From Thermus amyloliquefaciens (lineage in GTDB: Bacteria > Deinococcota > Deinococci > Deinococcales > Thermaceae): 64,000 nt of DNA. Below are positions 7,201-14,800 of the stretch, piece by piece. The DNA is taken from the NCBI RefSeq assembly GCF_000744885.1, contig NZ_JQMV01000003.1:62001-126000 (forward strand). The letters run 5' to 3'. The stretch's first letter is position 1. Every line of letters begins with the position of its first letter. Under the pieces are notes generated by a model that had not been told where the DNA came from, did no database searches, and worked only from the letters and a program-made list of their open reading frames with translations. Made by a program: the position numbers and the translations under genes.

Positions 7201-7662
7201 GTGAAGAAGAGGCTTAGGCGCCTCTTGCGGGCCTTTTTTCCTCGAGGGGAGAAGCCGGACGACGCCTTCGCTTTGGCCTTTTTGCAGGGGGAGGAGCGCC
7301 TTCTTTACCTTTCCATGGACCCCCGGGACCGGGCCCACGCGGTGCGGGTGGCCCGCAGGCTCCTGAGGCGCTACCCGGACGCTCCCCTCTTTGCCGTCCG
7401 GGCCGCCCTTCTCCACGATGCGGGCAAGGCGGTGAGGCCCTACCATCCCCTGGAGCGGATCCTCACGGGGCTTTATGCTCTCCCCGTGCCCCCTTACCCC
7501 TTGCGGGGGGGGATCTGGGGGGCGTTTCAGGTGCGCCGCCACCATCCCCTGTATGCGGCGGAGCGCATCCGGGATCCGGAGGTGCGGGCCTTGGTGTTGG
7601 AGCACCATCGCCCCCAGAGCCTCTGGGGCCAAAGGCTTCATCAGGCGGACCAGGAGGAATGA
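7201..7662 (+). CDS. HD-domain phosphohydrolase-like protein
   Basis: About 153 residues. HAVRVARRLLRR, then ALLHDAGKA with the His-Asp doublet, and later VRRHHPLYAAERI and LEHHRP form the metal-binding pattern of the HD superfamily, so phosphohydrolase activity on a nucleotide or similar substrate is likely. The N-terminus is a basic helix (KKRLRRLLRAF). I chose GTG at 7201; an in-frame TTG at 7156 would add 15 residues. It lies 49 nt after the repressor gene on the same strand. Confidence 0.7.
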   Translation: MKKRLRRLLRAFFPRGEKPDDAFALAFLQGEERLLYLSMDPRDRAHAVRVARRLLRRYPDAPLFAVRAALLHDAGKAVRPYHPLERILTGLYALPVPPYPLRGGIWGAFQVRRHHPLYAAERIRDPEVRALVLEHHRPQSLWGQRLHQADQEE

Positions 7663-7738
7663 ACCCCCCTTTTGGGCAAATGCCCCTAGCCAAGCCAGAC
7701 CCTTAAGGAGTAGGGTATCAAGGAGCAAGGGAGGGCTT

Positions 7739-9592
7739 ATGGAAGAGTTCACTTGGCGCGTGGGCGGCCCCCAAGGGGGTGGGATAGAGACGGCGGCCAC
7801 CCTGTTTGCCCGGGCGGTGGGCAAGGGCGGCTGGTGGGTGGCCACCAAGCGGGAGTACCACTCCAACATCATGGGGCGGCACTCCTACTTGGATGTGCGC
7901 CTTTCGCGAAAACCGGTGGCGGCCTTCCGGGAGAAGGTGGACATGCTGGTGGCCCTGGACGGGGAGACCCTGGCCCGGCACCTGGACGAGGTCCAGCCTA
8001 ATGGGGCGCTTCTTTACGATCCCCGGGTTTTGGACCTCACGGTGCACAAGCTTCCCATGCTGGACCACCGGGTGGCGGAGGCCCTTTCGGAGCGCTTCGG
8101 CAAGCCGGATCCCAGCCTGAGGGATATCCTTGCGGCCTACGTGGACTTGGGGGTCCAGCCCCTGCCTTACCCCTTTGAGGAGGTGGCGGACCGGATTGGG
8201 GCGGAGCTGGGCATACCTTCCCTGCAGGCCCGGCGCACCCTGAACACCATCGCCGTGGCGGCGAGCCTCCACTTCCTGGGGTTTCCCTTGGAGCCCTTGC
8301 TGGAGGCCCTGGCCCTGCAGTTTAGGGGCAAGGTGCTGGAGCTGAACCAGGCGGTGGCCAGGGCCGTCTACCGGGAGGAGGTGCCCAAGCTGGCCGCCCA
8401 GCTCCACCTGAACGGCTACGAGCCCGGGCGGGTCTACCTCACCGGGGCCCAGGCCGCGGCCTTGGGGAAGCTGGCCGGGGGGCTTCGCTTCCAGACCTAC
8501 TACCCCATAAGCCCCGCCACGGACGAGTCCACCTACCTCGAGGCCCACACCGCCTTCCAGGGGGCGGACGTGGCCGTGGTCCAGACCGAGGACGAGATCG
8601 CCGCGGTGACCATGGCCGTGGGGGCGGCCCTCACCGGGGCCAAGGCCGCCACCGCCACCAGCGGCCCCGGCTTCAGCCTCATGGCCGAGGGCATGGGCTT
8701 TGCCGGCATGATCGAGGCCCCCTTGGTGGTGACCCTCTACCAGCGGGGTGGGCCCTCCACCGGCCTTCCCACCCGCACGGAGCAGGGGGACCTGATGTTC
8801 GCCCTAAGGGGCGGGCACGGGGAGTACCCCCGCTTGGTCCTGGCCTCCGGGGACATCCTGGACGCCTTCCTGGACGCCCAGAAGGCCCTGGCCTGGGCCT
8901 GGCGCTACCAGACGGTGGTGGTGCACCTTCTGGACAAGTTCCTGGCCTCCATGGCCCAAAGCCTTCCCAAGGAGGCCCTTAGGGTGCTCGGGCTGGACGG
9001 GGAGAAGCGCCTCACGCCCCGGGAGGAGGGGTTTGGACCCTACGAGCGCTACGCGCCCTCGGAGGACGGCATCTCCCCCTTCATCCCCTTGGGGACCCCG
9101 GGGGGCTTCTACTGGATGACCTCGGACGAGCACGACCTCGAGGGCCACATCACCGAGGACATCGCCTTGCGGGAGTACCAGATGGAGAAGCGCATGCAAA
9201 AGCTCCAGACCGCCCGCAAGGAGATCCCTCTGGAGGACCAGTACACCCTCTTTCGCGATGGCGAGATCCTGGTCCTGGGCTGGGGCACGGTGAAGGGCAC
9301 CCTCCTGGAGGCCCTGGACCACCTGCCGGGGGTGGGGTATCTGCACCTCAGGCTCCTTTGGCCCTTCCCCGAGATCGCCCACCTCCTCGAGGGGAAGAGG
9401 CTGGTCACGGTGGAGCACAACTACTCGGGGCAGCTTGCCGACCTGGTGCAGCAGGAAACCCTGAAGCGGATCCATCACCGCATCGTGAAGTACAACGGCC
9501 GCCCCATCACCTTGGATGAGGCGGTGGAGGCCTTGAGGCGGGTGGCCTCCAAGGAGGCACCGGAGCGCTTGGTGTTGCGGAAAGGAGTCTAG
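7739..9592 (+). CDS. korA: 2-oxoacid:ferredoxin oxidoreductase, fused gamma-alpha subunit
   Basis: 617 residues. The N-terminal part (about 1-200, [28 protein letters not shown]) is the gamma domain; the C-terminal part (about 225-610) is the alpha domain with [11 protein letters not shown], the YPITP-like substrate-binding motif, and [19 protein letters not shown]. Gamma-alpha fusion with a separate small beta subunit is the archaeal/actinobacterial KorAB layout, acting on 2-oxoglutarate or other 2-oxoacids and reducing ferredoxin. A strong Shine-Dalgarno sequence (AGGGAGG) is 5 nt before the ATG. korB starts 2 nt after the stop. Confidence 0.9.
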   Translation: MEEFTWRVGGPQGGGIETAATLFARAVGKGGWWVATKREYHSNIMGRHSYLDVRLSRKPVAAFREKVDMLVALDGETLARHLDEVQPNGALLYDPRVLDLTVHKLPMLDHRVAEALSERFGKPDPSLRDILAAYVDLGVQPLPYPFEEVADRIGAELGIPSLQARRTLNTIAVAASLHFLGFPLEPLLEALALQFRGKVLELNQAVARAVYREEVPKLAAQLHLNGYEPGRVYLTGAQAAALGKLAGGLRFQTYYPISPATDESTYLEAHTAFQGADVAVVQTEDEIAAVTMAVGAALTGAKAATATSGPGFSLMAEGMGFAGMIEAPLVVTLYQRGGPSTGLPTRTEQGDLMFALRGGHGEYPRLVLASGDILDAFLDAQKALAWAWRYQTVVVHLLDKFLASMAQSLPKEALRVLGLDGEKRLTPREEGFGPYERYAPSEDGISPFIPLGTPGGFYWMTSDEHDLEGHITEDIALREYQMEKRMQKLQTARKEIPLEDQYTLFRDGEILVLGWGTVKGTLLEALDHLPGVGYLHLRLLWPFPEIAHLLEGKRLVTVEHNYSGQLADLVQQETLKRIHHRIVKYNGRPITLDEAVEALRRVASKEAPERLVLRKGV

Positions 9593-9593
9593 C

Positions 9594-10508
9594 ATGCTGG
9601 AGTTCAAGCTTGCCGACTACAAGGCGGAAAAGCAGCCGGACTGGTGCCCGGGCTGCGGGGACTACGGGATCCTCTCCGCCCTGCAGATGGCCCTCTTTGA
9701 GCTGAGGAAAGACCCCAGCCGGACGGTGGTCTTCTCGGGGATCGGCTGTTCGGCCAAGACCCCCCACTACCTCAACCTCTACGGGGTCCACACCCTCCAC
9801 GGCCGGGTCCTCCCCACCGCCCAGGGGGCCAAGCTGGCCAACCCCCACCTCACCGTGGTGGCGGTGGGCGGGGACGGGGATGGCCTCGGGATCGGGGCCG
9901 GGCACTTCGTGGCCGCGGGCCGGCGCAACGTGGACATGCTCTATATCCTCTACGACAACGAGGTCTACGGCCTCACCAAGGGGCAGGCGGGGCCCACCCT
10001 GGGCCTTGGGGAGAAGACCAAAAGCCTTCCCAAGCCCAACCCCCAGGGGCGCATCAACCCCCTGCTTCTCGCCTTCGCCTCGGGCTACACCTGGATTGGG
10101 CGGGGCTACGCCTACGACGTGAAGGGCCTGAAGGAGCTCATCAAGGAAGGCCTGGAGCACAAGGGCCTGGCCTTCCTCCACGTCCTCCAGCCCTGCCCCA
10201 CCTACAACGACCTCCACACCAAGGAGTGGTTTGCCCCCCGCCTCTACAAGCTCCAGGAGGAGGGCTACGACCCCTACGTGCCCGAGGGGCTTCCCCCCGA
10301 GGAGCTGGACCGGAAGATGGCCAAGTTCCAGGAGAAGGCCACGGAGTGGGGGGAGAGGATCCCCATCGGGGTCTTCTGGAAGGCGGAGGTGCCCACCTTT
10401 GAGGAGCGCCTCAAGGCTTACCTTCCCCGCTACCCCGAGGTCTACCCGGCCTTGGGGCCCCAGGAGCCCCTGGACCTGGAGGGCCTGCTGAAGGAGTTCG
10501 CCCTCTAG
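9594..10508 (+). CDS. korB: 2-oxoacid:ferredoxin oxidoreductase, beta subunit
   Basis: 304 residues, the thiamine-diphosphate-binding subunit partnering the gamma-alpha protein. [12 protein letters not shown] carries two of the Fe-S cluster cysteines, [12 protein letters not shown] a third, and [15 protein letters not shown] followed by [11 protein letters not shown] is the GDG...N ThDP/Mg site. QPCPTYND holds another conserved Cys. The TAG stop shares bases with the stop of the convergent downstream gene within a CTAG palindrome, leaving no room for a terminator between them. Substrate range (2-oxoglutarate or pyruvate) is not decided by sequence. Confidence 0.92.
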   Translation: MLEFKLADYKAEKQPDWCPGCGDYGILSALQMALFELRKDPSRTVVFSGIGCSAKTPHYLNLYGVHTLHGRVLPTAQGAKLANPHLTVVAVGGDGDGLGIGAGHFVAAGRRNVDMLYILYDNEVYGLTKGQAGPTLGLGEKTKSLPKPNPQGRINPLLLAFASGYTWIGRGYAYDVKGLKELIKEGLEHKGLAFLHVLQPCPTYNDLHTKEWFAPRLYKLQEEGYDPYVPEGLPPEELDRKMAKFQEKATEWGERIPIGVFWKAEVPTFEERLKAYLPRYPEVYPALGPQEPLDLEGLLKEFAL

Positions 10509-11065
10509 GGCCGGATGAGCCGCTGGGGGGTGGCGATCAGGTCCACCCGGCGCTCCGGCGCCACGGGGAGTTTGGGGTAGACCATGAGGGCGTGGGCCAG
10601 GGTGGCGAAGGGGGCCTCCACGGAAAGCCAAGCCTGAGGGAAGCCGTAGCCCTTCCCCACCCAGCCCCCCTCCTCGTCCACGGCCACACACCCGATGAGG
10701 ACCAGGTCTATGGGCTGGCCCCTCAGGTCCACCTTCACCCCGTAGCGGTAAGCCTCCCGCACCCTTTTGAGCTTCCTCGGGTCCAGGTCCTTTAGGAGCA
10801 CGAACTCCCCCGGCCGGTCGGGGTGGGGGAGGATCAGGGCCTTCCCCGCCCTGAGGGCCTCCTCCCTCAAGGGCTTCAGCACCGCATCCATCCCCGCCAG
10901 CAGGAGCCTGGCCCTTTGGAACTCCGGGGTGCGGAGGAGGAGCTCCGCCGCCCGCCTGGCCCCCAGGAAGTTGGGGTGGTGGCCGTGGGGGGGTGTGGGG
11001 TGGAGGGCCAGGTCGTAGCGGGCCAGGGTGTTCCAGACCTCTTCCCGAAGCTCGCCTAAGGTCAT
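10505..11065 (-). CDS. 5-formyltetrahydrofolate cyclo-ligase family protein (MTHFSD-like)
   Basis: 186 residues. The C-terminal half reads [23 protein letters not shown], the conserved substrate/ATP region of the 5-formyltetrahydrofolate cyclo-ligase fold, and ends [12 protein letters not shown] as in the MTHFSD subgroup. Canonical enzymes convert 5-formyl-THF to 5,10-methenyl-THF with ATP; whether this divergent member does is unproven. The ATG overlaps the stop of the PIN-domain toxin gene (ATGA), so it appears to be the third gene of the toxin-antitoxin operon. Confidence 0.75.
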   Translation of the reverse strand: MTLGELREEVWNTLARYDLALHPTPPHGHHPNFLGARRAAELLLRTPEFQRARLLLAGMDAVLKPLREEALRAGKALILPHPDRPGEFVLLKDLDPRKLKRVREAYRYGVKVDLRGQPIDLVLIGCVAVDEEGGWVGKGYGFPQAWLSVEAPFATLAHALMVYPKLPVAPERRVDLIATPQRLIRP

Positions 11066-11508
11066 GGGGCTAGGAGGTGAAGGGAAACTCCTGGCAGGAG
11101 GCCCTTGGCCTGGCCCTCGAGGGCCTTCTGGTATAGCCTCTGGTCCGCCGTCCAAAAAGGCGCGGCAAGCCCTTCGGCCAGGGCCAGGTAGTGGGCATCG
11201 TAGACCGCCCCCAGCCCTAGCTCGTGGCCCAGCTCCAGGGCCCGGGTGTGGATCCAGGGCTCCTGAAAGTAGCGGAAGCCCAGGCGCAGGGCTTGGCGCC
11301 AAAGCGTCTGCGTTTCCCCCAGGGTCATCTCCCCAGCCCGGGCGTAGCGGTATAGGGCGTTGGCCACCTCGTAGAGGGCCAGGCTGGGGAGGGCCATCTC
11401 CAGGTCCTTGGCCTTCCACTCCCGGTAGCGCTGGACGGCGGCTGCCTCCTCCGACTCCGCCAAGAGGAGGCGCACCAGGAAGCTAGCGTCCAGGACCAAG
11501 AAGCTCAC
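11062..11508 (-). CDS. PIN-domain ribonuclease toxin, VapC-like
   Basis: 148 residues from a GTG start. It begins VLDASFLVRL, the first PIN strand with catalytic D7, has YEVANAL with E47, and VYDAHYLALAE and TADQRLY supplying the remaining acidic residues of the Mg-dependent RNase site. The upstream gene encodes a Phd/YefM-type antitoxin and overlaps it by 26 nt, the standard arrangement of a type II toxin-antitoxin pair. VapC toxins usually cut tRNA or rRNA; the target here is unknown. Confidence 0.85.
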   Translation of the reverse strand: MSFLVLDASFLVRLLLAESEEAAAVQRYREWKAKDLEMALPSLALYEVANALYRYARAGEMTLGETQTLWRQALRLGFRYFQEPWIHTRALELGHELGLGAVYDAHYLALAEGLAAPFWTADQRLYQKALEGQAKGLLPGVSLHLLAP

Positions 11509-11794
11509 GGTCCCGCTCCTCTCGCATGGCCCGGATCACCTCTTCCGGGGGGGTAAGGGGTTTGCCCAAACGCTGCCGGATGCCCCGGTTCACGCTGAGG
11601 ATGGTCCTTAAGGGGTCCTCCCCCTCTCCCTTTAGGCGCTCGTAGGCCTCGAGGGAGAGGATGACCGCAAGCGGTTTGCCCCGCCCCTCCACCAGGATCA
11701 CCTCTCCCTCCCCCACCCGCCGGAGCACCTCCCCGAAGTGAACCCGGGCCTCGGTGGCGCTCATCCTGCGCTTTTGATGCATCATTGCATGCAT
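11483..11794 (-). CDS. Phd/YefM family antitoxin
   Basis: About 103 residues. SATEARVHFGEVLRRVGEGEVILVEGRGKPLAVILSLEAYERL is the DNA-binding and dimerisation domain of Phd/YefM antitoxins; the charged C-terminal tail would wrap around the PIN toxin encoded next. Several in-frame ATG codons are possible (11794, 11785, 11782, 11764). The first four residues overlap a perfect palindrome, a likely autoregulatory operator, so the true start may be 11764 (MSATEAR) with the palindrome as leader. A Phd-type antitoxin paired with a VapC-type toxin is a mixed but known combination. Confidence 0.8.
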   Translation of the reverse strand: MHAMMHQKRRMSATEARVHFGEVLRRVGEGEVILVEGRGKPLAVILSLEAYERLKGEGEDPLRTILSVNRGIRQRLGKPLTPPEEVIRAMREERDRELLGPGR

Positions 11795-11796
11795 CA
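11775..11796. promoter_or_regulatory. Palindromic operator candidate of the toxin-antitoxin operon
   Basis: TGATGCAT and ATGCATCA form a perfect 8-bp inverted repeat separated by 6 nt. It overlaps the possible antitoxin start codons and sits 48 nt before the divergent dnaE ATG. AT-rich palindromes at this place are typical binding sites for antitoxin/toxin complexes; binding here is inference. Confidence 0.6.
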
Positions 11797-11843
11797 GTTT
11801 ATCCGCCGCGTGGATCCCCTGCAAGGGTAAGCTGGGAAGGCCT

Positions 11844-14800
11844 ATGGGCTCCAGGCTAAAGTTTGCCCACCTGCACCAGCACACCCAGTTCTCCCTCCTG
11901 GACGGGGCGGCCAAGCTTTCCGACCTCCTCAAGTGGGTCAAGGAGGTCTCCCCCGAGGACCCCGCTTTGGCCATCACCGACCACGGGAACCTCTTCGGCG
12001 CGGTGGAGTTTTACAAGAAGGCCACCTCCATGGGCGTGAAGCCCATCCTGGGGTACGAGGCCTACGTGGCGGCGGAAAGCCGCTACGACCGCAAGCGGGG
12101 CAAGGGCCTGGACGGGGGATACTTCCATCTCACCCTCCTCGCCAAGGACTTTCGGGGCTACCAGAACCTGGTGCGCCTGGCGAGCCGGGCCTACCTGGAA
12201 GGTTTTTACGAAAAGCCCCGCATTGACCGAGAGATCCTGCGGGAGCACGCCGAGGGCCTCATCGCCCTCTCCGGCTGCTTGGGGGCGGAGATCCCCCAGT
12301 TCATCCTGCAGGACCGCCTGGACCTGGCGGAGGCCCGGCTCAACGAGTACCTTTCCATCTTTGGCGACCGCTTCTTCATTGAGATCCAAAACCACGGCCT
12401 TCCCGAGCAAAAAAAGGTGAACCAGGTCCTCAAGGAGTTCGCCAGGAAGTACGGCCTGGGGATGGTGGCCACCAACGACGGCCACTACGTGCGCAAGGAG
12501 GACGCCCGGGCCCACGAGGTGCTTTTGGCCATCCAGTCCAAGAGCACCCTGGACGACCCCGACCGCTGGCGCTTCCCCTGCGACGAGTTTTACGTGAAGA
12601 CCCCGGAGGAGATGCGGGCCATGCTCCCCGAGGAGGAATGGGGGGACGAGCCCTTTGACAACACGGTGGAGATCGCCCGCCTGTGCAACGTGGACCTCCC
12701 CATCGGGGACAAGATGGTCTACCGCATCCCCCGCTTCCCCCTCCCCGAGGGGCGCACGGAGGCCCAGTACCTCATGGAGCTCACCCTCAAGGGCCTCCTT
12801 GACCGCTACCCCGACCGCATTACCCCGGCGTTTTACCGGGAGCTCTTCCGCCGCTTGGGGAAAATGGCCCCCCACGGGGACGGCAAGGCCCTGGCCGAGG
12901 CCCTGGCCCAGGTGGAGAAGGAGGCTTGGGAAAGGCTCATGGCCGGGCTTCCCCCCTTGGAGGGGGTGAGGGAGTGGGGGGCGGAGGCCATTTTGCACCG
13001 GGCCCTTTACGAGCTTTCCGTCATTGAACGCATGGGCTTTCCCGGCTACTTCCTCATCGTGCAGGACTACATCAACTGGGCCAAGGAGCACGGGGTTTCC
13101 GTGGGCCCCGGGCGGGGGAGTGCGGCGGGGAGCCTGGTGGCCTACGCCGTGGGTATCACCAACATTGACCCCTTGCGCTTCGGCCTCCTCTTTGAGCGCT
13201 TCCTGAACCCCGAGCGGGTGTCCATGCCGGACATAGACACGGACTTTTCCGACCGCAAGCGGGACCAGGTGATCCAGTACGTGCGGGAGCGGTACGGGGA
13301 GGACAAGGTGGCCCAGATCGGCACCTTCGGGAGCCTGGCCTCCAAGGCGGCCCTGAAGGACGTGGCCCGGGTCTACGGCATCCCCCACAAGAAGGCGGAG
13401 GAGCTGGCCAAGCTCATCCCCGTGCAGTTCGGCAAGCCCAAGCCCTTGGCCGAAGCCATAGAGCTGGTGCCGGAGCTTAGGGCGGAGATGGAAAACGATC
13501 CCAAGGTGCGGGAGGTCCTCGAGGTGGCCATGCGCCTGGAGGGCCTAAACCGCCACGCCTCCGTGCACGCCGCCGGGGTGGTGATCGCCCAAGAGCCCCT
13601 CACGGACCTGGTGCCCCTCATGCGGGACCAGGAGGGGCGGCCCGTGACCCAGTACGACATGGGGGCGGTGGAGGCCTTGGGGCTTTTGAAGATGGACTTT
13701 TTGGGCCTGCGCACCCTCACCTTCCTGGACGAGGCCAAAAAGATCGTCAAGGAGTCCAAGGGGGTGGAGCTGGACTACGACCGCCTGCCCCTGGACGATC
13801 CCGAAACCTTCGCCCTCCTTTCCCGCGGGGAGACCAAGGGCGTCTTCCAGCTGGAGTCCGGGGGGATGACGAACACGGTGCGGGGGCTCAGGCCCCGGCG
13901 CCTGGAGGACATCATCGCCCTGCTTTCCCTCTACCGTCCTGGGCCCTTGGAGCACATCCCCACCTACATTCGCCGCCACCATGGCCAGGAGCCCGTGAGC
14001 TACGCCGAGTTCCCCCATGCGGAAAAGTACCTGAGGCCCATCCTGGAGGAAACCTACGGCATCCCCGTCTACCAGGAGCAGATCATGCAGATCGCCTCCC
14101 AGGTGGCGGGCTACTCCCTGGGGGAGGCGGACCTTCTCCGCCGGGCCATGGGCAAGAAGAAGGTGGAGGAGATGCAAAAGCACCGGGAGCGCTTCGTCCA
14201 GGGGGCGAAGGAGCGGGGCGTGCCCGAGGAGGAGGCCAACCGGCTTTTTGACATGCTGGAGGCCTTTGCCAACTACGGCTTCAACAAGTGCCTTCCGGGA
14301 AGGGCCAGGGTAGTGGACTTCCGCACGGGGAAACCCGTGCCCATTGAGGCCATCGTCCGGGGGGAGGTCCAGGGCGTCTGGGTGGCCTCCCTGGACGAAA
14401 AGACCCTGCGTCTGGTGCCGAAGCCGGTGGTGGCGGCCTTTTCCAGCGGGAAGGCCCAGGTTTATCGCCTACGCACCGCCACGGGCCGGGTCCTCGAGGC
14501 CACCGCCAACCACCCCCTCTACACCCCGGAGGGCTGGCGGGCGTTGGGCGCCTTGGCCCCCGGGGACTTTGTGGCCTTGCCCCGCCACCTGCCCTACACG
14601 CCTTCGGCCAGCCTGCAACCCCACGAGCTGGACCTCCTGGGCTACGCCCTCAGCGAGGGCAACCTCCGCCACCCCTCGGGCTTTTACCTCTACACGGCCT
14701 CGGAGGAGGAGCTTGCCGCCATGCAGGAAGTCTTGGCCGCCTTTGCCAACACCCGCGTGCGGATAGCCTGGCGGCGGGGTGTGGCCCACCTCTACGTGGG

